Shown here piece after piece: positions 32,896 to 42,604 of a stretch of 64,000 nt of DNA. Position 1 is the first letter of the stretch; each line of letters opens with the position of its first letter. The notes beneath the pieces were generated by a model, which worked only from the letters and a program-made list of their open reading frames with translations, did not search any database and was not told the DNA's origin. The DNA is taken from NCBI GenBank assembly GCA_021927905.1, contig BLLK01000027.1, positions 62,001 to 126,000 on the forward strand, given 5' to 3'. The position numbers were made by a program, and so were the translations under genes. The stretch comes from Chaetoceros tenuissimus (taxonomy: Eukaryota; Bacillariophyta; Thalassiosirophyceae; Chaetocerotales; Chaetocerotaceae).

Positions 32896-34122
32896 TCAGC
32901 AGTATTTGTAGTAAAAGATAATGCTCATCACAGCCACAGAAACTGAACGAAAAAAGAATTTCAAATCAACACTTTTCCGACTGCTGAAACATGAAGGATA
33001 CAAAGCTATGCTACATTTTTTTTCTCGTGGAAGAATTACTTTGTCCTTCTGATCACTTTCTTCCAACTTCTTCAAGATTTTAATTGCTTCATCCTTCCAT
33101 TCGTAATTTGCAAGCTGAGTTATACTAATGAGCTCTTCAAGCTCTCGCTTACTTCTGTTCCATGTCGCTTTGCATGCGGCATGCTCAAATCTCGAACCCT
33201 CAGTGTAAAGCACTTGGCTTATATAGGGTAAAGTCCATTTTGAGTGTGGATGCTTGGTTCTCACGAGATTCATATCATCTCGAAGCTCACCAGCAACCAA
33301 GACTCTTGCAAACCAACCACCCAATGCGTTGGAAAGTGCAAATCTTTGCATTCCTTGCAATCCACTTTTTGTTCCATGTCTTTTGTTTACATGATTACAA
33401 GGTTTCCTCGGTGACGTGATCTCCACTACAAGTGAAGATTTTTTACCTTCTACTTCAAATACATCACCAATAGCAATGTCTGAAGGTTTAATTCCTTTCA
33501 CAATAATTTGCTCTCCAAATGAAGGGTTATTCATGTAATCGATATCATGAAAGAAATTTTTCCATTGTGGATCATTCATCAGTCGTCGATAATTATCTTC
33601 TGCCTGGAACAGTATTGCTCGATCCTCCCGGATGTTGCCTTCACTAGTATTCCAAAAATGTCCATCAACTAGTCCATCACCTGGAATAAATTGAGCCTTT
33701 TCGAACTCTTCATCACTTTCTTCTTGAATCTGTTCTAGAGGCCGTGTCTTTATTCTTCTTCTACACATGACTTGATGTTTGGACAAATCATTGATTGTAT
33801 AGTTTTCAGGCAGATGCCTAACACCAGGCACTATCGTACTTGTGAAAAGTGCTTTAACTTTTGCAGTACAAGAAGAAACTGCATCTTTGTCAGAAAGAAC
33901 AACGTCCTTCTGAATAACATAGTCATCATCTTGGTAAATTACTTCGTCGACACTCTTGTAGGAACAGAGCGAAGCTGAATCTGACGAATCACTTACACTA
34001 CTTTCACATAGGATAAGCTGATACATGGAATCTTTCTCTTCTTTGAAGCCCTCCATTACTACATTTTTGTTGTATTCACCAAGGTCAGCCAAATCTTTAT
34101 TCTCGTCCATAGCAACTTCCAT
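32896..34122 (-). CDS. MOSC-domain protein with C-terminal membrane anchor, 408 aa
   Basis: The N-terminal third is acidic and Ser-rich (SSVSDSSDSASLCSYKSVDE), followed by a conserved-looking block GHFWNTSEGNIREDRAILFQ. Residues ~215-300 match a YiiM-like MOSC domain: IAIGDVFEVEGKKSSLVVEI, then TSPRKPCNHVNKRHG containing the conserved Cys, and GGWFARVLVAGELRDDMNL. MOSC domains bind sulfur or molybdopterin-type cofactors. The C-terminus ends in a hydrophobic segment (SVSVAVMSIIFYY) with a short tail, suggesting a tail-anchored protein. ATG 34122 is directly preceded by TTTTGCAG, so a 5' UTR intron is possible. Confidence 0.75.
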   Translation of the reverse strand: MEVAMDENKDLADLGEYNKNVVMEGFKEEKDSMYQLILCESSVSDSSDSASLCSYKSVDEVIYQDDDYVIQKDVVLSDKDAVSSCTAKVKALFTSTIVPGVRHLPENYTINDLSKHQVMCRRRIKTRPLEQIQEESDEEFEKAQFIPGDGLVDGHFWNTSEGNIREDRAILFQAEDNYRRLMNDPQWKNFFHDIDYMNNPSFGEQIIVKGIKPSDIAIGDVFEVEGKKSSLVVEITSPRKPCNHVNKRHGTKSGLQGMQRFALSNALGGWFARVLVAGELRDDMNLVRTKHPHSKWTLPYISQVLYTEGSRFEHAACKATWNRSKRELEELISITQLANYEWKDEAIKILKKLEESDQKDKVILPREKKCSIALYPSCFSSRKSVDLKFFFRSVSVAVMSIIFYYKYC

Positions 34123-35753
34123 ATTCTGCAAAATTTCAAATAAATTTCAAAAGCGTTGTATGCTACGTATATAAGTGTAAAGTGAGAAAACAACTGCAAC
34201 TGATTAATTTTTGCTTTTGCTCGCGCACCGAGATGAAGCTGCGATTATCAATAATGATGAGAGGTGTTATAACTCCATAGACTTCATAAAGAGAAGAAGT
34301 ATTTATGTGTTATGTGCCGTAAGACTTGAAAACTGAACCATCTGACTATCAACTTTTTCGGACGTTATTTCGAAGCCGAAAATGTGAGTAAAAAAGCTGT
34401 TTCTTGATCGCACGATAGGTACTATTTAGATATTTCACAGAGCTAAAGTAGCTGGGTAGGAAAAAATAAAAATACTGACTACAAACTTTGAGGTAGAATT
34501 AAATTGCCATAGTTCTTCTCCCTTTGCTTTGGTAGAGGACTATGTAAGCATATACTCAATCAATTATGAAAATGAGCTTAAACTAACTATAGCTTTTATA
34601 GAAATAGCATGGCTTCATTTTTCTGCTGCACTTCGAGAAAGAGAAAGATTTTCATTACAAAAAACACAAACATAATAATGGTATATTTATTGCTTATCTC
34701 AATCAAATATAAAAACAAAATAATCAAACATTTCATCATCTTTCATATCCAATCATATTTTTTCGCACAAAATTATGAAAACATGAAGATGTTGGAAAAA
34801 ATACTGGTATTTTACCCGCCATTTGCAATTGCCGAACATAAATGAAAAAAGCAGATGCCTTCATTGTGAAAACAAGATAAAACAAGGAAGGCTCAAAGAA
34901 ACTGGCAATAGCAGATCATAGGAACAACAAATGTTTCTTTTTTCTGAGATGTCACGACTCAATAGGTATTTAGACACAATGACTCCTCAGCGTTCCTCTC
35001 TCCACTCTTCCCTATTCACTTTTTTTCAAAACCGCTTCACAGAAGGAGCACTCATAAAAAAAGAATCGAACCACATAATCAATAGAAGTATCATCTTCAC
35101 AAAACCATACTCCCTTCTACAATAACAATTTTGCAATACAAAATCAGCACCTATTAAAATGAATATCGCATCCAGACGTACAGACATGTTGAAAAATAAA
35201 GCACCACAAAGCATTACCAATGACAGGGAACGCACAATTAGAATTACTCGGATAAACCGTAGAAGCAAGCTAGGTCGAAATATCGAAATGAGTAGATTAA
35301 GGAAACAAAAGCAAGCCTTAGAACAGCAACAGTTAGACAGTATTTTCACAGCTTTGCGAAATTTTGATGAATTGTAATCATCTTGAGTCTGTAAAGAAGA
35401 TTTGATGTCATGAACGAGCTGGTTCTTTTCTTTTTCCAATGGAAGGATTATATATAGCATTTGGGAAATTTAGTCAGCGCCACAAACCACTGTACCACCT
35501 ACTTAGTCAATGAAAAATAACTTTAAAAAAGAAAAAACAATCAAAATCAATCTAAAAAGGAGTCTACCTTTCTTCTTCTTCTTCTTTTCTTTCCCTCTTC
35601 TTCTCTTTTTATAATGTACGCATCTACAACTTGAACCTTTCATTCCTCCGTTATCCGTTATTACATCTCTCATTTTTGTGAATGCATTAATTGTATGTAA
35701 TCATTACTTAGTCAAAAGCATCCCTCACTTAAATCCCATAGGTACTAATCACA
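34123..35753. other. Long intergenic region (1.6 kb)
   Basis: AT-rich, no strongly supported gene; one candidate small frame is listed separately. A pyrimidine tract TTCTTCTTCTTC... at about 35572-35610 lies ~150 bp upstream of the cystathionine gamma-synthase-like gene and may belong to its promoter or 5' UTR. Confidence 0.4.
35159..35377 (+). CDS. Candidate small basic protein, 72 aa (weak)
   Basis: ATG in a good context (taaaATGAA). The translation is Arg/Lys/Gln-rich and helical (TIRITRINRRSKLGRN; LRKQKQALEQQQLDS), with no signal peptide. The opposite strand is also open through the same stretch, so this may be chance. No family recognised. Confidence 0.3.
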   Translation: MNIASRRTDMLKNKAPQSITNDRERTIRITRINRRSKLGRNIEMSRLRKQKQALEQQQLDSIFTALRNFDEL

Positions 35754-37943
35754 TTGATGAGTCCTACACTACCTTCATCAGCTCTTCCTTTAGGTACTCC
35801 ATTGCCGATTGATGAGCACGCATGCTCTGTATCTCTTCCAACATGGTGCTCCGTTGTGGGATATGAGGAAGGCTCTCCATCTGTAACTGAAAAATTAGCT
35901 TGTGGTTATCCTCGTTTTGTATATCATCCATACATCATACAACTAATGAATGCTGCACTTGAGTCAGATAAAAGTCTTCGAAAAATCACGGGTGAATTTG
36001 AATGCATTGTTTTACCTTCAAAACAAAGTGCTCTTCGATGCCACGATTTCCTTGCAAAAGCTTGCGGATATTACGATGGAAATGTTGCAAGTCCGAGATT
36101 GGTTGATGACAAAGAAATAATTAAGAACTTTGTTGGAGAAAGTAGAGTTGCACTTTTTAGCGACGACAATGCAATCAATGTCGACATTGATGATGATCAA
36201 ATTTACAATGAAGAGTCTCCTATACGAGTGCTTAATCTAGGTGTTGCAGATGTACATGCTGTGGTATTTCCTTCCCGGCCTGAATTTGCTGCAGAAGCCA
36301 AATGCTATTGGCAACATACTGGTGAAGTTCTATCGAGTAGACGAGCTGAAGTAGCACTCAGTAAGCTTGGATTATGTAAAAAATGTAAAATTGACGACAG
36401 CAAACAAGGCTTGAAACGAGTGACTAGTGCATTTCATCCAAACGGAAAGGCTGACGATGAGTGGAGCTCTTGTCCACATACTGATCAGATGCATGCTGCG
36501 AAATTTCCTTCCAATTTGGATGATGCAACTTCTTCTGATCCGTTTCTTGGTGTACAAGAGCGCATTGCATCTATTGTAGATGTGCCATCGTCTTCTGTTT
36601 TCCTTACTCCTAGTGGTATGGCAACTATCTATGGAGCTCTACGTTCCGCAAGACGTAGAGCTTTGGAAAATGATCCTTTATCCATGGGTGGAAAATCGAT
36701 TGTCTACGGTTTTCCATATCTTGATACATTGAAGATGTGTTCAAGACCAGAGTTTGTTCCTAAAGGTGTTACATTTTATGGTCACGGAGATGAAGAGGAT
36801 TTGAATAACTTCGAAAATATGCTTCGGAAATCAGCAATTGAAAACAATGGAAATGCAGGTGTTTCAGTAGTCATGACTGAGTTTCCATCTAACCCATTGC
36901 TGAAAAGTCCTGATTTGTACAAACTGAGAGCTTTAGCTGATGAATTTGGTTTTGCTTTGGTTGTCGATGATACAATAGGGAACTTCGCTAATTTGAATCT
37001 GATTGAAATTGGATTAGCAGATGCTGTTTGTACATCATTGACAAAATTGTTTAATGGTAGAGGAGATGCTATGGCAGGTAGTATTGTTACAAATCCAAAT
37101 ACAGAAATCGGTCGATGGATGCAAAGAGATTTATCACAAAATCATATTAATCACGAGGGACTATGGAATGCAGATGCACATGCAGTTGACGTCAACTCTG
37201 TTGATTTCCTCGAGAGAAGTTCCAAAATAAACGAAACAACAGAAGCTCTCGTGGACTGGCTCATGAAGCGTGATGAAATTGCGTCACTTTACTATCCAAA
37301 GTACACGAACAGAGAAGGATACGAGAAAGTTTTAAAAAAAGACGACTACAATGGGAAACACAAACCTGGGTATGGAGGCCTCTTCTCTATCGTTCTCGAC
37401 GAGCATATTTGCGATCGTTCATTCTTCGATAAAATCAATTTGAGCAAGGGACCTAGTCTAGGTACAAACTTTTCTCTTTCATGCCCATACACACTACTTG
37501 CCCATTATCACGAGCTTGACTTCACCCTTGCTTATGGTGTACAGCCGAATTTGATCAGGTTTTCAATAGGTCTAGAAAGCTTTGAAGAAATGAAAGAAAA
37601 ATTTGAAACAGCATTGAATGAAAGTCGATTGCATCCAAAACTTCCAAAGACAGTAGCACAAGTCAGAGGATATTGTACAAAAGCAAATATGAAGGGACTT
37701 TCCAGCCAGTTAAGAACTGGAATGACTTTCAACAGATCACACCATGGTTTCAACTTTGGATTATATTCCACTCCATTTACTTCTCTTAAGAACAGGCACT
37801 TTGCAACTTCATCTTTTGCAATGAATACCATACAAACAAGCCTATTTGAGACAACACATTTGAACCCAATTGGAAGTCAACTTAGACTGAAGAAATCAAA
37901 AGTTGCATGCACGAAAGCATTGTCCCTTTTGCGCAAGCTATAA
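35754..37943 (+). CDS. Cystathionine gamma-synthase-like PLP enzyme (fungal STR2 type), 729 aa
   Basis: Intronless. The N-terminal ~240 residues include SVSLPTWCSVVGYEEGSPSV and LACGYPRFVYHPYI, hallmarks of the long fungal-type cystathionine gamma-synthases. The C-terminal ~400 residues are the Cys/Met-metabolism PLP fold: FLTPSGMATIYGALRSARR (cofactor phosphate loop), VVDDTIGNFANL (Asp), TSLTKLFNGRGDAMAGSIV with the presumed PLP Lys, and SLGTNFSLSCPYTLLAHYHE. It would condense an O-activated homoserine with cysteine in transsulfuration toward methionine. A basic tail of ~90 residues after the fold is unusual. No plastid presequence is evident. Confidence 0.87.
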   Translation: MMSPTLPSSALPLGTPLPIDEHACSVSLPTWCSVVGYEEGSPSVTEKLACGYPRFVYHPYIIQLMNAALESDKSLRKITGEFECIVLPSKQSALRCHDFLAKACGYYDGNVASPRLVDDKEIIKNFVGESRVALFSDDNAINVDIDDDQIYNEESPIRVLNLGVADVHAVVFPSRPEFAAEAKCYWQHTGEVLSSRRAEVALSKLGLCKKCKIDDSKQGLKRVTSAFHPNGKADDEWSSCPHTDQMHAAKFPSNLDDATSSDPFLGVQERIASIVDVPSSSVFLTPSGMATIYGALRSARRRALENDPLSMGGKSIVYGFPYLDTLKMCSRPEFVPKGVTFYGHGDEEDLNNFENMLRKSAIENNGNAGVSVVMTEFPSNPLLKSPDLYKLRALADEFGFALVVDDTIGNFANLNLIEIGLADAVCTSLTKLFNGRGDAMAGSIVTNPNTEIGRWMQRDLSQNHINHEGLWNADAHAVDVNSVDFLERSSKINETTEALVDWLMKRDEIASLYYPKYTNREGYEKVLKKDDYNGKHKPGYGGLFSIVLDEHICDRSFFDKINLSKGPSLGTNFSLSCPYTLLAHYHELDFTLAYGVQPNLIRFSIGLESFEEMKEKFETALNESRLHPKLPKTVAQVRGYCTKANMKGLSSQLRTGMTFNRSHHGFNFGLYSTPFTSLKNRHFATSSFAMNTIQTSLFETTHLNPIGSQLRLKKSKVACTKALSLLRKL

Positions 37944-38088
37944 CAACTTATTCAAACAAATAAAATTAATGCTAGAAATTTGATAAGGAAAATTGTAGTG
38001 CATTAAACATCCAACATGTAACAAATTTCCACCACTGCTCGAATTTCCAAGTTTCAGTCATAAACATGAATAGTAACTGTTTATAAGT

Positions 38089-39219
38089 TTACTCGTAAAC
38101 AAATTCTGGCTTCTTCTTCTCAATGAATTTAGCATTCACAATGTGTGCTAATTCAGCCATTCTCTTAGAATACCCAGTCTCATTATCATACCATGCATAA
38201 ATCTTGACCATAGTTCCATCAATGACTTGAGTAGAAAGTCCATCAATAACACATGAGTAAGTGCTATTGGTGTAGTCAGTAGAAACAAGTGGAAGCTCAT
38301 TGTATCCAAGAATTCCTTTCAATGGTCCAGATTCAGACGCTGCCTTAAGTGCAGCATTCACTTGAACAATGTTAGTAGGTGTCTCTACTTCAAATACACA
38401 ATCAGTAAGGGATGCATTAAGAAGTGGAACACGAACTGCAAGTCCATTAAGTTTTCCCTTAAGCTCTGGATAAATTTCTACAATAGCAGTAGCAGATCCA
38501 GTGGAAGTTGGACATAGATTCAACATACCAGATCTTGCACGACGAAGATCACTTTTCTTTGTATTTGGCATATCTACAAGAGTCTAACAAGAGAAAAGAT
38601 GAATATTAGTATAAAAGTCAAATTTGTACAAGTATCTTCAATCACATAATGATATACTTACTTGTGTTCCAGTAACGTCATGAATAGTGGTGATGCATCC
38701 ATGCACAATTCCAAATTTCTCCTTGACAACCTTTACAACTGGAGCAAGACAGTTGGTAGTACAACTTGCGTTTGTAACAATCTTCTTCTCTCCATTTCCC
38801 AAAAGCTGGTGGTTGCATCCAAGAACAACATTCAAACAAGAAGGTTCCTTCACAGGAGCAGAAACGACGACACGCTTTACACCACACTTGGAAATATAAG
38901 GTGTGAGCACATCCATCTTGAGGAACTTTCCAGTACATTCCAAAACCATCTCAACTCCCATAGCTCTGAAATCGATGTCAGTAAAATCCTTTTTCTGGGA
39001 GAAGGTTACCTTTTTCCCATCAACAGTGAAAGACATTCCTTCTTGCTTGACATCCTTGTCCCAGGTTCCGTGTACAGAATCATATTTGACGAGGTAAGCT
39101 GCAGATTCACAGGAACAGAGATCGTTCACATGTACAATTTCCATAGTTGGATCATCCCACGCGTAACGAAAGGCAAGACGTCCAATACGTCCAAATCCGT
39201 TGACAGCAACTTTGACCAT
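38089..39219 (-). CDS. ArsJ-associated-type glyceraldehyde-3-phosphate dehydrogenase, 350 aa, one intron
   Basis: Exons 39219-38662 and 38583-38089 join in phase 0 (GTAAGT...TTGTTAG). It has the GAPDH Rossmann start [19 protein letters not shown] and the catalytic [16 protein letters not shown]. Downstream the sequence departs from glycolytic GapC and follows the ArsJ-operon subtype: [38 protein letters not shown] and [19 protein letters not shown] then CVFEVE. Glycolytic enzymes have HATTATQK and SSTGAAKAV there. In bacteria this enzyme uses arsenate in place of phosphate to make 1-arseno-3-phosphoglycerate. No targeting presequence, so probably cytosolic. Divergent from the ArsJ-like permease; the subtype call rests on recalled family sequence. 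Confidence 0.88.
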
Positions 39220-39667
39220 TTTTATTCAGGTTTTGATTGAAAAGTGATGTGTAGTATTGCAAAAGTTGTAGTAGCTTCAAAGAAACAATGAATGAATTGA
39301 AAGTTCCATGCGAACTGCTGTTTAGACTGATGAGTGATGAGTGGATCTTTGGCGATGATTCGATTCTTCGATGATCGATGGATGCTATTGAAGATTCGGT
39401 CAAGATTCTTCCATCGGTGTCACTGACGTCATTATGACAATTCATCAAGATTCATTCTTCATTCTTCATTATTCAACAACAACAACAACCAGCCATCGAT
39501 CTGAAAAGAAAAACGAAAGTTATGACATAACTTAACTTAGCCACGAATCATCATCCCTTAAAGGCACTTCTATTACAGCTGTCTGTCCTTTTTTGACTTG
39601 AAGGACCACTTGAACTTACTAGGTATCACAGTAGAAACAAACTGAATACTAAGTAGTAGGCATCCTC
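39220..39667. promoter_or_regulatory. Shared divergent promoter of the GAPDH/ArsJ pair, with a CRE-like site
   Basis: 448 bp between opposite ATGs. It contains the perfect 8-bp palindrome TGACGTCA at 39424-39431, the consensus bZIP/CRE site; TGACGT elements are established CO2/cAMP-response sites in a diatom carbonic anhydrase promoter. A second dyad GTTATGACATAAC lies at 39519-39531. There are also ATTCTTCATT direct repeats and an (AAC)n run at about 39476-39490. Co-regulation of both genes is inferred from the arrangement. Confidence 0.5.
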
Positions 39668-41341
39668 ATGAGTGAACCAACAGAAATAATCAAGTCGAGC
39701 GACAAAAATGAGGTTGTAGACAATGAAGCACCTGAACCTGAGAAGAAGGAAAAGATGACATTCTCCAACTCTCTCGGTTCCAAAGCTCTTCGTCCTTTTG
39801 TCATCATTTCATCTTCCTACCTATTGTTCACAATTACAGATGGTGCCATCCGTATGATTGTACTTTTACATGCATACAACAAATCATTTTCAGCACTCGA
39901 AGTTGCCATCATGTTTATGCTTTACGAGCTTGCAGGTGTCTTTACTAATCTTGCAGCAGGATTCATGGGTGCGAAATGGGGAATTAGATTCACTCTCATC
40001 ATTGGTCTCTTACTGCAGTTGGTGAGCTATGGATTGCTTTATGGATGGAACGATGATTGGGACAAAAAGACAGCGATTTTGTATGTGACCATTGCACAAA
40101 TGTTTGCTGGTGTTGCAAAAGATTTAACAAAGTTGGGGGGTAAAACTGTTACAAAGCTTGTGACTCCAGAAGAACAGGATACTTTCTTGTTTAAACTTGT
40201 TTCATTGATTACTGGATGGAAAAATAGTCTAAAGGGAGTGGGATATTTTGCAGGCAGTGCACTTTTGAATGTCAGCTACGAAGCTGCTCTTGGAGTCATG
40301 ATGGGGATCGTAGGACTTGCTCTTCCATGGGCTGTTTTGGGATTAGATAGTAATCTTGGAACTGCAAAGAAGACCAATGCATCCTCATGGAAAGAAGTTT
40401 TTGCGTTTGATAACAAGAATTTGAATATGTTGAGTGCTGCAAGATTATTCTTGTTTGCAAGTCGTGATTTTTGGTTTGAAGTGCCACTTCCTTTCTACTT
40501 GAGAAGTCCAGGATGCGAAGGTTTGGGATCTCAAGTTTGTTCGGTTGATGCAGATTGCGTGAGAGGTGCTGCTTGCCTAGGTGAAGTCTGTCAGAATCTT
40601 CAAGTTGGAGGGGGGTGCGGAGGTCTAGGACTTGATCGAACTCTTGTTGGAGCATTTCTAGGAGGATACATTATTCTCTATGGACAAGTTCAGTCTTGGA
40701 CCCCACAGCTTGTCACTGGACCATTGAAGCAAACGTAAGTTTATTTTGTTTCCATGTATTGTTCTGTTTTACTACAAATACGTCCAGGGAATGTATCTGA
40801 CTTTCGTTTCGTTTCGTTTCAAAATAGGCCACCGAACAAGTATACTGAAATTCTTTGGGGAGTTATTAATTGTCTTCCTACTTTAGTTGGTGCAATTGTT
40901 ATGGGCTTTTCTTCTTCCTTCATGAATCACGATATAACTCCTATGACAACCTGGTTCATCATCATAATCGTTGTATTCGCGATTATTTTTGCAATCAACT
41001 CTAGTATCCACTCATATCTTGTTGTAAAGTATGCCAAGTCAGATAAAGTTGCCAAAAGTGTTGGTTTCTACTACATGAGTAATGCATGTGGTAGGTTGTT
41101 CGGTACCATCGGCTCTGGAATATTGTACACCTATGTGGGCAAGGATGCTGGACCTTTAGCAGGAACTAATGGTACAAAAGGATTAGCTGCGTGCTTTCTG
41201 GCTGGTACAATTTGCAGTCTTTTGGCAGCAGCAATTACAGTGAAGATTGACGATAATGATGGCGGTTTAAAATGTGGACCATGTACTTTGATTCAATCCC
41301 ACGAAGTTGAAGAAGAAGAAAAAAAGGAGGTTGAGGCATAG
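39668..41341 (+). CDS. arsJ: ArsJ-type MFS permease (1-arseno-3-phosphoglycerate exporter), 526 aa, one intron
   Basis: Exons 39668-40734 and 40828-41341 join at AC|G (GTAAGT...AAATAG). About 12 hydrophobic helices. ArsJ blocks are seen in order: LLFTITDGAIRMIVLLHAYN, MLYELAGVFTNLAAGFMGAK, MFAGVAKDLTKLGGKTVTKL, FKLVSLITGWKNSLKGVGYF and NMLSAARLFLFASRDFWFEV. Bacterial ArsJ is about 410 aa. This protein is longer through an acidic N-terminus, a Cys-rich insert (six Cys, residues ~279-315) and a changed C-terminal half. Expected role: expel 1-arseno-3-phosphoglycerate, which breaks down to arsenate outside the cell. The partner GAPDH is encoded next door on the other strand. Confidence 0.88.
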
Positions 41342-41479
41342 ATAGACTCTATTTAAATTATTGAAGTATTCGTTTATATGTGTCCATATGCTATTATTTC
41401 CATAGGCAATAAAATGTTATATATTTTTAATCTAGTTATTAAGAAAGCTTGATTTAATGTTCGATAATCGTTCATCTCA

Positions 41480-42172
41480 TTAAAAGTTTCTTGGATCATT
41501 AGCATTTTCAACTGGCTCTTCACACTCATCATCTTTCTTCATGAACTTGTCAACTACATTTTCCTGAATCCATCCAGTTGTAGATAATGCCAAACCAATT
41601 CTCAATGGAACTGCAAATCTTGCAAAGTTAACAAACGCAAATGCTTCTCCTCCAAGCTTTGAAAGATCTTCCTTGTCTGTTAAATCTGGGAAATGCCCGA
41701 AGAGACCATAGTAGGCACTGATGCATACTGGAACAGATAAAGCCCAGAAACCTAATTCCCACAATGCATATGAGATTACTCCTGCAGTCCCCGCTTCCTT
41801 CACCTGTTTCAATAGTTTCTTAGTTTCAGAAAGCTCTTCTTCTTCCTTGATCTCACATTCTTCATTGGTAGCTGCATTGACTGGTGCTTCCTTCTCTTCC
41901 AATATCGCTACACTGCTATCTGTCTTTTCTTCTTCTCCAAAGATTGGCTTTTCTGGTTTCTTCAATCCAAGCTTTTTCAAAAAAGGAGGCATGCCCATAC
42001 TTGATCCTTTTCTTCCATCTCTATAGAGAGAGTTGCTGACACATGAATATCCTGTAAGCAACTCTTCCCTTGTACATACAGATGTAGCACTACCTGTAAA
42101 GGATGAGCGTGGTGATGTGAAAGCAGATGCTGATGTGACGAGGAGGAAAGCAACAAATGTTGATGTCTTCAT
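41480..42172 (-). CDS. Plastid-targeted DUF1279 (FAM210-like) membrane protein, 230 aa
   Basis: Starts with a signal peptide and a textbook diatom plastid motif SASAF|TSPRS. An acidic Lys/Glu linker follows, and then at residues ~120-205 a DUF1279-like domain: LLKQVKEAGTAGVISYALWE, LGFWALSVPVCISAYYGLFG and NFARFAVPLRIGLALSTTGW. Two membrane helices are evident. DUF1279 proteins occur in mitochondria and plastids with poorly defined roles in organelle protein synthesis or maintenance. Convergent with arsJ (139 bp apart). Confidence 0.85.
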   Translation of the reverse strand: MKTSTFVAFLLVTSASAFTSPRSSFTGSATSVCTREELLTGYSCVSNSLYRDGRKGSSMGMPPFLKKLGLKKPEKPIFGEEEKTDSSVAILEEKEAPVNAATNEECEIKEEEELSETKKLLKQVKEAGTAGVISYALWELGFWALSVPVCISAYYGLFGHFPDLTDKEDLSKLGGEAFAFVNFARFAVPLRIGLALSTTGWIQENVVDKFMKKDDECEEPVENANDPRNF

Positions 42173-42604
42173 GATTATGAAATTTGTCGATACTGATCTA
42201 TTGCTGTGAAATAATATGCGTAGAGTGAAAAAAATGCGAAAGTGTTCTTTCGAAAGGTCTTGCTCAAGATCGCTTATAAAAAAGAACTCTATTATCTAAT
42301 AAAGACTTTGCACATCCTGGATTTCTTTCATCTTCTTTCTTCTTGGCCGATTTCAATTGGCTTCACCATTCACACTGGCCGTGTGATGTGTCAACCTTTC
42401 ACCTTCGTTCGTGGTGTCTGTGCGTAAGCAGAGCGGATTGACGTTAGTCCTTATAACCTATTTTATGGATAAGATACAATTGAAACCTGCTTCAACTTCA
42501 AAGTAGACTTGAATTTAAAAATTGATTTGGAAAAATTGGGAAAATTATTTCTTGTTAGGCTTATCATATAACATATATAGCAGAACGAAAAAAAATTACT
42601 GCAT
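42173..42604. other. Intergenic, promoter of the DUF1279 gene
   Basis: 432 bp between two minus-strand genes; no coding potential recognised. Confidence 0.4.

Noticed and set aside
34609-34845. 78-codon plus-strand frame
   Set aside because: Extremely A/T-driven residues (Ile, Lys, Asn, Phe); looks like random AT-rich sequence.
35026-35460. 144-codon minus-strand hydrophobic frame
   Set aside because: Composition (Leu/Ile/Phe runs, stray Cys) fits the complement of an AT-rich, Arg/Lys-rich stretch; no conserved look and no promoter context.
38089-39219. Annotating the GAPDH as ordinary glycolytic GapC
   Set aside because: The segment after the catalytic Cys lacks the HATTATQK and SSTGAAKAV blocks and instead has the ArsJ-operon subtype residues; it also neighbours ArsJ.
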